A program made the translations under genes and the position numbers. Below the pieces are notes generated by a model. That model was not told the DNA's origin. It worked only from the letters and a program-made list of their open reading frames with translations, and did no database searches. From Isoetes taiwanensis (lineage: Eukaryota > Streptophyta > Lycopodiopsida > Isoetales > Isoetaceae): DNA of 64,000 nucleotides. The stretch lies in the NCBI GenBank assembly GCA_021234155.1, contig JAJEKV010000002.1, positions 25,350,617 through 25,414,616 on the forward strand, in the 5' to 3' direction. Shown here one piece after another: positions 1 through 10,500 of the stretch (position 1 is the stretch's first letter; every line of letters begins with the position of its first letter).

Positions 1-81
1 ATTCCGGTTTTGAAACATCCCCCAAAACCAGTGAGGGGGTCCCTTTCAAACGGAAAAAGGGCGACCTATGGCATTCCCCAA

Positions 82-568
82 CAAAACGGAAGTTGGGTCG
101 GTCGATTAGGCATTCTCTTCAGATTGATTAGGCAGTTCATGGAGTCGATTGTAGTTCAGGGATTCGGTTTGCTATAGCTTGTAGCTTGATTCGGCAGTTA
201 AGGGATCGAGTTTCCGCAGTCAGGATTTTTTTTTCCTCTTTGTTCTTCGTCCTCTGTTCCTCTGTTCTAAGCAAATCATTTATTTTCTCTCTTCGGCGGG
301 CTGGATTCTTGGAAGATGAAGTATTTACAAGAGGCCAAGGAGGTCGATAGTCGCATTTTCTGCTTGAAATGTTGCATTTTCTGCTAAAGTGTTGCCGGAC
401 CTTTGAAGCTTAAGGCCGGAAGCTTAAGAAGCTTTGTTGCTTAAGGCTTCTAGTGTGTCTATTGCTTACCTCGCCAAGTTTGTTGGAGCCATTCCGCCTT
501 GGAAACGATGCCACATGGCATCGCCAGATTAAAGCTTCCATAAAAATCGAGACCCAACTTCCGTTTTG
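82..568. repeat. Inverted-repeat pair bounding about 490 bp
   Basis: About 23 bases at 82-107 (core CAAAACGGAAGTTGGGT) recur in reverse complement at 545-568. The sequence between them shows no convincing coding frame. The arrangement could be a fold-back element or the ends of a small non-autonomous transposon. No target duplication could be confirmed, because the left flank is close to the window edge. Confidence 0.4.
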
Positions 569-655
569 TATACAAGAATGTCATTTTAGGTGACATTCAT
601 GTGGAAACCATGTTGGCACATGAGAATGTCATCTAAGTGATATTTTTGTTTACTG

Positions 656-995
656 AGGGGAGGGTGCCCATAAAGCTCCCACTTAAGCGAAAAAACTTTA
701 TTATGATGTGTTTTTTTTTTTCTCTTTTGAATCTCTTATTTTGAAATAACATTATGAAATTTCAAAGTTTAGCCTTCAATTGATACTAAGCACGAGTCGT
801 TTTGACATATTGGAAGGTTGCTATAAAGAATTTAAGTTGCTTATCAATAGACCATGCATTTAGCTCAATTTTTAATAGTTCTTAAGGTGGGCTATTAAAG
901 GGCAAAAGTGATCTATCAAAGGGTAAAAAGTGGGCTATTAATGGGCAAAAAATGGGCCATTAAAGCGGGTGGATGAAAGGAGGGCATCCTCCCCT
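656..995 (+). mobile_element. MITE-like DNA transposon, copy 1
   Basis: A 340 bp AT-rich unit with no coding capacity. It starts AGGGGAGGGTGCCC and ends in the near-exact inverse GGGCATCCTCCCCT, giving terminal inverted repeats of about 14 bp. A second copy lies in the opposite orientation at 29987-30378. The two share internal blocks, for example the stretch around GCACGAGTCGTTT and the repeated phrase about a 'gggctattaaagggcaaa' core. The target-site duplication is unclear, so the superfamily is not assigned. Confidence 0.6.
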
Positions 996-1175
996 ACATT
1001 AAGAATGTTGAGTAAATCTGGAGAATGTTGGGTAAATGTCTAGATGCAAAATCTACCAAACATTCTTTAAAAGAATCACTGCCACGCATCAACAAACGAT
1101 TAGAGTAGGAGGAAGAATGTAAAGTAAGTGGAGTAAGCGGTTCACAATCTAGCTTTGGCCTTAAGAAATTCATAT

Positions 1176-1512
1176 GCCTTCAGGACATGGTCTAGTGGCA
1201 GGATTTTAAACCGCCACACCGCCGAGGTCACAAATTCAAGTATGGCCAATATCGATCTAATAATGGGGGACCTTAAAATTCAGTGTCCCAAGCTCAGGGC
1301 TCAACTATGACCAATCAATCCTGTGATAGAGACCTTAAGCCTGCCATATGTACAATCGATCATATGGTAGAGACCTTAAACTTGATATAATCACATGCAA
1401 AGCGACTCTAAGCATATGGTATTGCTGTTAGGTAGTGGATTGGTTTATGTAGAATGTGATGTAGATATTGTACTCATGATGTGATGGCGAATAAATTGGC
1501 GTCCTTCAAAGA
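1176..1512 (+). mobile_element. tRNA-derived SINE-like unit
   Basis: Near the left end, TGGTCTAGTGGCAGG resembles a pol III A box. About 35 bp downstream, GGTCACAAATTCAAG resembles a degenerate B box, and this spacing is typical of plant tRNA-derived SINEs. The unit ends near an A-rich run (AGAAAAAAAAC at about 1509-1519). A short CCTTCA occurs at both ends and could be a remnant target duplication, though this may be chance. No copy of the same family was noticed elsewhere in the window. Confidence 0.4.
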
Positions 1513-2848
1513 AAAAAAACAAATAAGAAGTTCATATATTTATCTTTATTGTTCTTAATACTATTAACATGAGAAAGTTCTCATATTATCTATCATTATT
1601 CTGTTTCTTGTGAACATTGTTTTTCTGCTTCAATAAAGCAAGCTTAAATACAATGCTTGATTGCTAGTAACATGTGAATATCATGTTTCCTATATGTTTG
1701 ATGAATATGGTTGCATCCTTTATATCCTCAGGTTAAAACTTAGTTGTATGAAAATGACTTGAACTAGATCTACGTCCGTATATTTATTCGCATATTCTAA
1801 TCTAATTCGTGAATTGTCATTTCTTCTTGTGAGCGTATCTCAGGCTTGCATTTTGGATATATCATTGACTTGAAGATGCGGCTTGACATAAGTTATGGCA
1901 TGTTGCTACTGATACATTAAACAATTGTTTTGAGGGCAATGAAATAAAGTAATTTCTATTACTTCTCTTCAAAACAGCAATTATATTGCACTTCCATCTT
2001 TAGAATCACAATTGATGAACACAATTTTGGCACTTGATCCAAAGAAACATATACCACCAACATTCTTGATCGGATTCTTGCTAGTAACTCAGGTATATCC
2101 AAATTCAACAAATCATCATCAAGAATACCATCGAAATGATTAACATTCTATGTGTCAACTTCTCCATATGAACTAGAAATCAAGGAGTTCAACTACTTGG
2201 TAATCAAGGGTGCTCGAAGAAATACTACTAGAATAGTGTTAAGAATTGGAGAAAGTGGATGAAGATACTAACACCACTAGCCAAATTTCTATCTTTTTTT
2301 TCTCGATCTCACTTAATAAAGCAGGTTCTTGTGTTTGGAGTCACATCCTCGTTAGCCAGATTTGATAGAAAATAATATCATTGTTTATAACTAAATTTTG
2401 GTTAAAGAAAGATGAATAGGTCAATTAAAGCTAGAAACTCAAATTACAAGATTAAACCTCTTATATCACGTCGTCTCCAAGCACTCAAAAACGCTTGGAG
2501 TGTTTGATTTTTCTGGGTAAAAGCATGAAGGGTGTATGTAAATCATACTAAATTGAAGGACGAATTTGCGCATTTTTTGGGTGCATTTTAGGTGTACGAC
2601 TAGATACTCTGCTTTGTCATTTTGTGGCAAATCTACAATGATTGCAACAACATCCCATGACAACTTCCCCGGAATTCTTAGTGAACTGAATAGAACTCAG
2701 TTTAAATGGATGTCCCTCTCTTTCTGAAATCCTCCCCTTCCCCTCTTCCCCCCCACATCCGGAGGGGGGAACTCCACTAAAAGTGGTGGTTAAAAATGCA
2801 GGTATTTTGACATTGGATCATGTTATACCACAAAACAAATAAAGCAAC
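1513..2848. other. AT-rich stretch, no gene seen
   Basis: I see no convincing gene, RNA or element end here. Short frames on both strands lack family resemblance. There is a small C/T-rich patch with a run of C at about 2748-2753 and an adjacent G-rich patch at about 2760-2770, which could fold back on each other. Confidence 0.4.
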
Positions 2849-3433
2849 ATGTTGGAAGGCCGGTGGATTGCATTCTTGGCTATTTACATTTGTGAGCGGA
2901 ACAATCATGACACCAAGGATTGTTACCATAACAATTTAACAAAAATGAAACCTAGCACTTCCACCTTTGCAGTATCTACTGGTAGTCGTTTAAAGTTGTA
3001 TAAGAGTAAAGATATCCCTTCTGTAAATACCATTGCACCATGTTCCCAACGCCATCCTAAATTTCACCACTGGTCCAAAATCACAATCTATATATGGGAG
3101 TGGCCAGAAATTATGTGTAACTCCAACTTCTCCATTAAATTGCAAAAAGTCAAGGCTACACGTTCCATTTTGCAATTAATCATGGTTCCACTTCCTGGTC
3201 ATAAAGTTCGACACTGGTGGGATCCTCGATTAAAAGTTATTTCTGATGATTACTTTATGGAGGCTATGTATTGCATTGGATTTTGGCCTTTCAATAAAAT
3301 AATCCTGTGTTTTGGGAAAGGACCAAATTCAACCTTGCGTCACCATTATATCCAAAATAAACTGAAAAGTGAACAATGTCGGACCAGATTCAGTATCGTC
3401 AGTGGCGGCGTGCCATTGGATCCTCTTCAGTAA
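2849..3433 (+). pseudogene. Zinc-knuckle-like ORF at the head of an unidentified ORF block
   Basis: A 194-codon frame directly preceded by an in-frame stop. Residues about 14-25 read C-x4-H-x4-C followed by Y (ICERNNHDTKDCY). This is the second half of a retroviral-type CCHC zinc knuckle whose first cysteine is missing. Knuckles of this form are typical of Gag nucleocapsid proteins of LTR elements, so a retroelement origin is inferred. The rest is rich in W, H and I and is not recognised; no protease or reverse transcriptase motif follows. Its last 58 bp overlap the next ORF in another frame, so a frameshift between them is possible. Confidence 0.45.
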
Positions 3434-4104
3434 TAAGCGCCTATTGTATTACACCTGTGGAAAGAACACCATCTTGTGCAATCCGACCTTTATTACCCAA
3501 AATTAATTTGAGTAAATTGCCAACTTTAGATGATCAAGCTATTAACTATCTACAACAGGCTGAATTGCTTACATTTGCTCTTTTGCCATTTCCTATGATC
3601 AATGAAGAGTTAATTCACGAGTACATAATCAACTATGAACTTATTACAAGAACAAGCTATACTCACCTGACTAGTCGTATCACCATTCAAAGAGAGTTAG
3701 CAATGGTCGCATTAAAGCTACCAAATCCTAAAGACGCTCCTTCACATGTTGATGTGGATTTAACTCATTATGGTATATGTTATGTTAACCGTCGTTTTAA
3801 CCTGGATAAAGTTACTCCGGCATTACGCACGGTATTCTTACATTTAAAGAAAAGACTCGACCCCAGTAATCATATCGGGTACAACAAAAAATGGTTGGCA
3901 TATGTAATTAAGGGAACACTGGTACCCTGTGCTTCCATAGTGGTAGAGCAATTGCATAGGCAATTGAGAAGTATTAAAAGGCACAATGCTCAAGAATTAG
4001 CTTATGCTACACATCTGCATATAATGATTTCTTACTTACTGTCTTTACAGAGTACACAGAGTGGTTTAAAGGAAATGGAATATCATGAGTCACGTGACAT
4101 TTAG
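3376..4104 (+). pseudogene. Unidentified transposon-type protein, segment 1
   Basis: A 242-codon frame starting at an ATG just after an in-frame TGA and ending at TAG (4102-4104). The middle contains a pattern like R-I-T-I-x4-A-x3-L-K-L-P, followed some 60-90 residues later by a helical block with RTVFLHL and NKKWLAYVIKG. That layout recalls the 'putative plant transposon protein' domain common in plant repeat ORFs. The comparison is from memory of the pattern only, so it is weak. The frame continues without another stop into the ORF at 4132, so the two probably belonged to one protein. Confidence 0.45.
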
Positions 4105-4131
4105 AGTGATACTCCAATTTTAAACTCTCAA

Positions 4132-5172
4132 ATGGCAACCGACCTAGTTACAACTATGACTCAGTTGCTGACAAACATACAAAGTTGCTACCAACATGTC
4201 TTGTTGACCATTAATGAGAAAGTGGACACCATATTAGTTATTCAACAAGACAGGCAAACTCTTCAAGATACATTGCATTTGAAAATTCAGGCTTGTAATG
4301 AGCTCGACCAAAAACTCCAAATGCTGCAGCATGACCATGAAAGTCTTCAAAGTAAAAATCCTGTCTTGGTTAATAGGCAAGAAGTTAAAAACTTCTTCCA
4401 AACAAAATTGGATACTTTGAAAACCAAAAGGGAACAACAACTTCAAGTCTTCAAGAACCAACATCAAACATTGAAGGATCAATTGACACATGCACAAACC
4501 TTATTGAATACCATTGGCCAATATTTTCGTGCATGTCATGACCTTGCTTCAGTACTTACTACTTTTGAAGCCAACTATCAATATGATCTGAGTAGTTTGA
4601 AAGTCTATTTGCTTATTCATGATATAGATCCTTCTGTTCCTATGTCTCCAACTCAATACTCCGAAATTTGGAAAACTTTGTCCTATCCAACACGCTTGCA
4701 TCTAGTCACTACCGTTTGTCGTCAGGATATTTTTGTGACTCACCTATTTATATGTCAAGATTGGGCAGTAGATATCACAGGCTATATCCTTACCTATTTG
4801 GCTTATTCTCAAACTGCAAGGGGATACACCAACAAAGACACCATTAGTAAATTAAAGATGCCATTTTCTTTTCAAGTCTTAAAGACTCCTACCCTCTTGG
4901 AGAAGAATGATCAAGACTTGGCGAAGCGGAATTTCCACCAGCACAACAAAGACGCCCAAACTCTATTTATGCAAGCTATGGAGTGTACTGTTCAACAACC
5001 AAAGGACCTCAAGCTTTGGGCTAAGTTTGCTTCTTTGGTTCTTTCTCATTATGACATCATGTTGACTAATGCTACGACTTCCATGACTCAAGTTAATGAA
5101 ATCAATTGGGAGACACCAACAGCAGAACAGTGGGAAGAGATTCAACATTCCTTACCATTTTTTATGCTCTAA
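4132..5172 (+). pseudogene. Unidentified coiled-coil protein, segment 2
   Basis: A 346-codon frame, the longest in this block, in the same frame as the ORF before it (separated by one TAG and nine sense codons) and the ORF after it (separated by one TAA). Residues about 25-125 are rich in Q, L, K and E with heptad-like spacing, for example around LQDTLHLKIQ and KTKREQQLQ, so a long coiled coil is likely. The C-terminal half looks globular (hydrophobic blocks, several W and C) and is not recognised. The length of open frame in AT-rich DNA argues for past coding selection. Confidence 0.5.
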
Positions 5173-5790
5173 AAGGTCAATTTTTTGTCCAAATCAGCTA
5201 ACGACATTGATGTTTTCCAGGGTATGCCTCCTTATCAACTTGCCAAGGATGATACTTGGTGCATTTCTCTCTTACAATCTCCAGATATCCAGTCCAACTT
5301 TTCTAGTGCACTGCCTTCTTTGCAGAATGATCTGAACTTTGATCCTCGCTTTACTAGAAGAATGACTTGGACAGAGTCTATTCGGCAACATGTCCCAAAC
5401 TGGGCACTTATCAAGGGAACCACTTGGGTTACCTCGGAGGATACTATTCGCAACTTGGAAAGTTTCAGTACCCCAGCTCAAGCGAGCCCTAAAAAGTTGA
5501 TTTATGAACAAGCTCAATTTTGCAAGTTTTTAGTATTTGTACTAACTTCTTCTTCAAGTTCCAGAGAAATGCTCACCAATATTGATCCAAATCGCAGTTG
5601 CCAACATACACTCATGGATACTGCCATATTTTTGAAGATCAGTCATTTACCTGCTCGTTATATTCAAATCTTTGAAGATATGACAGCTAAAGGGTTCCTT
5701 ATCGATGCTTCAAAAGCTTATTATGATGCTAAACTCCTCCTTGGTTGGGCGACGGAAACAAGAATCTCGATTCGCTACGCGAATCGATGA
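5173..5790 (+). pseudogene. Unidentified protein, segment 3 (C-terminal)
   Basis: This frame continues the preceding one after its TAA stop (5170-5172) and stays open to a TGA at 5788-5790. There is no ATG near the junction; the first internal ATG is at about 5223, so it reads best as the C-terminal part of a larger protein. Contents include TWTESIRQHVPNWALIKG and a serine run near the middle. The final codons overlap a 9+9 bp hairpin (arms 5767-5775 and 5779-5787), an unusual position that may mark an element boundary. Confidence 0.45.
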
Positions 5791-5867
5791 CATTTTTAGA
5801 AGTATTAAAGCTAAGGTGAAAGATAAACAAACTAACTAGGAAAGCTAGAAGCACAACATAGATAAAG

Positions 5868-6827
5868 ATGGAAACTCTCAAAAAGAAGGCCGATGAAAAA
5901 AGCTTGAAACTGAATCAATATATAGGCAAAACAAAAAATGCAAGAAAAGAAGAAGAAAATATTAATTGTGCTAAGTTAGAAATGCAACATGTGTTTGATG
6001 ATATGTTAGATGAAAGAGAACTTGGAAAGGGAAGCAAGGTTGATAGAAATGTCGAAGTAGATGGTAAGCTTATTTGTAAGGCAACTTTGGTAAGCCATTT
6101 AAATGGCAGCCCCTGGCTTTCAAAGGATCGCTTGACTAAAGTGAAGAGTCGTGTATATGAAATTGCCAATAATAAATTGAATGCTGCAACTGCGCTTGGG
6201 ATTGGATCCGATTGTGCGGTATATTTTGAACTTGAAATTCAGCCTAAGGTATCAACAAATAGGAAAGGTAATAATAGGAAGCGCAAGAATCAGTACATCA
6301 ATAAAACAAAGGCTATTTGGTATTTGGGACGGGTTTTGAGTATGAGACGAAAAGTTGGAAAGGCGTGGAAAGAAAGTAGAGAGTCAATTGATTTAACCGA
6401 CAGACCTTCTTGTTCCGTGGCGGTAAACCTTGCTTGATATAATTCGCATGAGGATGAGGAGAAGCAACGCCAATGGTTTACATACGATCTATCAGATAAC
6501 CAACTTATTTCCCTTGATTCAGTAATATCACTTTTTTATACACAAAAAAATACATATGTGTTAGACAAGACAGACAAAACACTATTTGATAACTTTCTTG
6601 TCGATCAAATGAGAGGTTTGTTCATATCTTCATTCTATTCATTTAATATATTGAAATATCAATAATTTTTTGTGTACTTCACATTTTTGCAGGTAGCAAA
6701 GACAAGGACAAGGTTGCTTAGTCCTTTTATCAAGTTTGATAATCTTGACTATATTGGTTGCCATGTTGCTGCTATCTCTTGTTTAAGCTATTTTCCTTGG
6801 ATTTCAGTTGAATTGCAGAAGCATTAA
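5868..6827 (+). pseudogene. Two-exon gene relic, unrecognised product
   Basis: Exon 1 runs from an ATG at 5868 to 6615 with a GT donor at 6616. Exon 2 runs from 6697 (AG acceptor at 6695-6696) to a TAA at 6825-6827. The two join in phase and read about 290 residues, broken by one in-frame TGA at 6435-6437. The N-terminal third is lysine-rich (NRKGNNRKRKN-type clusters occur near residue 130). No family is recognised. The stop codon suggests decay, unless the ORF ending there is itself functional. It lies 77 bp after the ORF block at 2849-5790 and may belong to the same element. Confidence 0.45.
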
Positions 6828-7413
6828 CTGTTAATTCCTCAATTAAAAATTGAAACCAATGTGCATTACTGCAATCCACAATTCAAATATCCAATCTTTA
6901 TATATACTAAAGGGATTTTGAGTGTTTGTCATCAATTTCTATTTTGAGCCGTCTGATTTTTTCTAAGATCGAAGGGTTGGGATGCCCTATTGGGCAGAGC
7001 GCCCAATCAATAACCGCTTTTGGAAAGGTTTTCATCGTACATTTTGTTTTGTTTGGGAGCCATCGGTTATGACATCTTGCTTTGTAAGATTTTTGTCATA
7101 TATTTTCTTTGGACGCCATCGGTTCCTATGGGAAGCGAACCATTTTCGACCATTCTAGAGTTGAACTGTAGATTATGTGGAAGACCGAGATAAAATAGGG
7201 TTGTGGTGCCATAAAAAATATGCGCTCATCATCAAGCATCTGTGTCTCCAGATTCTCCCAGTAGGAAGCCCTGCTTCTTTCTATTCTTCTGTGAAATATG
7301 TGTTTGTGGATTCTACTGTCAGGAAGCCTGCTTCTTTCCATTACTGATTTTAATTAGTCCAAGGTTTAATTACTGATCTTTAGTGCATCGAGCTTTATAC
7401 ACCTGCTTTTGGC

Positions 7414-7737
7414 TCGGATTGCTTATTTCAAAATGTCGAAAAGCAGTCCATCCACATCTTCAAGCGGCAGTTGTACAACAAGAAGTTCCGATTCAGTATG
7501 CGCATACATGGCACATATATGCCTGACATGGCAGCACGCCTTAGAGAGGTCAGGTATGCAGTTGTTGATTTTACCAGGCAACAAGCATTTTCGGCTAGAT
7601 TAGGATTCCGAAAAAAAACCACCCTGCACATGTGGGAGGGATTGCCAGGAAGGTTTTACGGCATGGGCATGGAAAATGCTACAACATTCTTGGTTTTTGT
7701 TGCCTTACAAGATTGGCAAAGTTGTTTCAAATTCTGA
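7414..7737 (+). pseudogene. Exon-like segment inside the Helitron
   Basis: An open frame of about 105 codons, rich in R, K and aromatic residues, including KRQLYNKKFRFSMRIHG and MAARLREVRYAVVDF. Composition and continuity look like genuine coding sequence against the AT-rich surroundings, but no family is recognised and no start codon context is evident. It is probably an internal exon captured from a host gene. Confidence 0.3.
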
Positions 7738-7897
7738 CATCAGGCATTTCAGATCTCCATGTTTTGATCTGCATGTCTTTCCAGCTAATTAATCATGGAA
7801 TGCAAGCGAGGACACAATTCTCTTCGCATTGCAAAGGTGGATGCAGGTATTTCGTGTTTCCTTTGATGTTATATTGATGGTTTCGGTTTTATGATAG

Positions 7898-8025
7898 ATG
7901 CTTCCTGAGCAACCTTCTACATGTAAATTAGACATTGAACATCTATGCCAGATTAAATGGAGTATGGCTAGATTGAAACATCCAAACTGCCTCGCATCTT
8001 TGATTCGTCCTTCCACAGAAGCCAA
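7898..8025 (+). pseudogene. Exon-like segment with splice sites inside the Helitron
   Basis: An open 128 bp segment preceded by an AG acceptor (ATGATAG) and followed by a strong donor, GTAAGG (8026-8031). It reads MLPEQPSTCK at its start and a LIRPSTEAK-like end. Its end phase does not match the next exon-like segment at 8173, so an exon may be missing or the pieces may derive from different genes. Product unknown. Confidence 0.3.
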
Positions 8026-8172
8026 GTAAGGATTTGCTTATAAAAGTATAATGGGTACCTTTTCTGTTACAGAAGAAGTTGTTGGATTGTTGGGCTCTGG
8101 TTAATATCGATTTATGCAGGCTGATTCATGGCATTTTTGCTTGGTAAATGATGTTTCTCTTTGCTATTTTAG

Positions 8173-8354
8173 ATGTTGACTATTTGAAACTAAAGACCTA
8201 TAGCAGCGACCTGGATGCTCACTTTGTGGAGAGATTTCTAGAAAATACTTGCAGAGATGATGCTTCATGGATTGCAGTAGTTTCAAAATATATGGCAGAA
8301 AGAATAGTGCTGAAGAACAAGGCAAAGTTGGTTGAAGGATGTTTATATCTCTGA
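8173..8354 (+). pseudogene. Exon-like terminal segment inside the Helitron
   Basis: A 182 bp segment with a pyrimidine tract and AG acceptor (TTGCTATTTTAG) ahead of it, open to a TGA stop at 8352-8354. It is acidic and aromatic at the start (VDYLKLKTYSSDLDAHF) and basic at the end. This is consistent with the last exon of a captured gene; the product is not recognised. Confidence 0.3.
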
Positions 8355-9756
8355 GCTTCTCAACTTGGAAAGTTAGATATATCATAAGACTTAAGCTGTT
8401 CTTTTTTATGGTTTCAATACGTAAAGATCCTTAGAATCAGATAACATATGGCATTCCTTTGTCCTAAATTTAAATCTGACAGTATCCATTATCACGACTA
8501 TGTTTCGAATATAGCAGCATTGAATGACGACAAAGTTTTTGCTATATTCAAAGAAATGCAACAAGAAGCAATGATATAGCTTTTCTAAACAGCTTGCATA
8601 TACACACCCACACCTGTTTAGTACAAATGGAATTCACCACAAGAAAAAGAAAAATGTAGTTTTTAGCTCTAAACAGATAGGTTTCCTAATGTATGCCTTT
8701 TAGAATTATATAGTCATATTGATGTGGCTCTATTATATATTGAATCTACTTGAGGATGCTTCTATATGGACTCTTAACTATTGTACGTTTTCCTGGTAGG
8801 TGAGGAGCTATATCAAGCTGGATCTAATAAGCTGCCCTAGAACAGAAACTAATTCCTTCTCAGACATAGGTCCTGCAAATTACCATACATGTGGAACTAG
8901 GGGCTGGAGAATGGAGATGAATAGCATTCAACCCGTTACAATCAAAATGAAAAAGCTTTGTTTATTGAAGCATTATTCAAAGATTGAGTGCATACTGGAT
9001 GCTTAGTACTTTTATACATTCACTATCACCACTTTTAAGATTCCAATTAACTTTCTTGTCAAGCTTAAGGGCCTTTCGATATCCTCTATGACAAAACTCA
9101 AATGATCAACTTATTTTTGCAACCCTTTTGTGAGCACACTTTTTATTATCCTTGGAGCTGCTCCATTTTTACCACCTTTACTTGAATTTTCAAGTGCTCC
9201 ATTTTAATAACAAATGGATTATTTTAGCCCATCAACGTTCAACGTCAATGTGCCCAGTTATGGAATTTCTTTCAAAAACATTTCACGCCTACAATTTATG
9301 ATCTAATTCTTGCTCCCCATCAATGTGCCCAGTTAAGGAACTCCTCTTGAAAACATTTCACGCCACTTTATGATCTACTTCTTGCTCCTAATGCTTAACA
9401 TCACATCTAATCAAAATGCCCAATAAAATATCAACGTCCCTAATGTCATCAAGAATTTACAATGCGCTTTATGCAGTTGTTATTTTAATATATTTTCAAT
9501 GAAAGCCCAGCAACGCTGGGCACTTTTTCTAGTTGTATATAAGGGGTTTTTGAATAATCAAATGTCGTATAAAATCGAGAAGGGCGACAAATATAATGAA
9601 ATCCAAACATTGTATGGGAGGGATTTTTAAATGATTTATATGGTGTACAAAATTGAGAGGGGTTGCAAGTATAAGAAATCCAAACACTGTATGGGAGGGG
9701 TATTTTAGCTAAAAACAGACGTATACTAGGGGTTTTTTTTACAACCCCATGCACGC

Positions 9757-9911
9757 AGGTGGCATAACAACCAACACATAACAACCAACATATAACAACC
9801 ATTGACATTAACAACCAACACATAACTACCATTGACATTAATTAACACAACCATTGTAAAATCCCCCTTAAACCCCCTTTGGTTTGGGTGCATATTCACA
9901 CGGGGGGTTAC
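9757..9911 (+). repeat. Left terminal inverted repeat
   Basis: This end starts with repeats of AACAACCAACACATAAC and ends with ATTCACACGGGGGGTTAC. It is the inverse of 12182-12310 with a few mismatches and small indels. Confidence 0.55.
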
Positions 9912-10075
9912 TCCGGGCAACGAGAGCTGTCGGATGGGCATATTTGCCCTTCATTCCAAGATCTGGACCGTACATGGCGATCCTCGTTTGTGGGGTATGC
10001 ATGTACAAGTTTTTGTATACTGTATAACAAAGTTTGCAAAATACTATAAGGTTTAAGAGAATATACTTAATGGTG

Positions 10076-10302
10076 TTAATTTTGTAAGTCCTCAAAGGCC
10101 CGTTCTCGGAGAATGTTGACTACTTCCAATCCTTTAGCTGGATCATAGGGCTCTCCTTGTTCTGCGGGTTCCCCTACCTCGTAATCATCGTCTCGCTCTG
10201 GGTACTCTCCATATCATTGGCCGTAGTCTTGGTCGGGAGGCCCTGGATCGTCCCTTCGTATTTCGTTGGTGATTCTTTCCTCATATTCTGCGAGGTCCTC
10301 GT
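10076..10302 (-). pseudogene. Acidic C-terminal exon-like segment of the cargo gene
   Basis: On the minus strand an AG acceptor (CCGTCTTGCAG) opens a frame of about 75 codons rich in D, E, P and Y (for example EYEERITNEIRRDDPG, and LEVVNILRERAFEDL at the end). It closes with TAA (10076-10078). One in-frame TGA interrupts it at about the middle. It lies about 200 bp past the stop of the main ORF at 10501. No donor with matching phase was found near the end of that ORF, so the connection is inferred. Confidence 0.35.
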
Positions 10303-10500
10303 CTGCAAGACGGTAGGAATGAATATATAACATTGAACAATTTCTTATGTTCCAACTCTAAGGAAGAGAGATAAGCAATGAAGGGAAAAGACAATTCAAT
10401 GGTTTTCAACAGTACAAGTAAATATAAGAAGATGGTACATAGATTAAATGCCAATCAAAATTACATAAGACTGAATACAATTGTCTAATAAAATCTAGAA

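Larger units (their letters stand above)
6895..9532 (+). mobile_element. Non-autonomous Helitron
   Basis: The 5' end is TCTTTATATATACTAAA preceded by A (6894). The 3' end has a GC-rich hairpin, GCCCAGC-AAC-GCTGGGC (9504-9520), then eight bases and CTAG (9529-9532), followed by T (9533). A|TC...hairpin...CTAG|T is the known Helitron signature. The element is 2638 bp and encodes no Rep/helicase. It carries exon-like segments at 7414-7737, 7898-8025 and 8173-8354, consistent with the gene capture known for plant Helitrons. The 3' hairpin is nearly the same as that at 16833, so they belong to one family. Confidence 0.6.

Noticed and set aside
1185-1240. Considered as a true tRNA gene
   Set aside because: The A- and B-box-like motifs are degenerate and no cloverleaf with paired acceptor stem can be drawn; a SINE head fits better.
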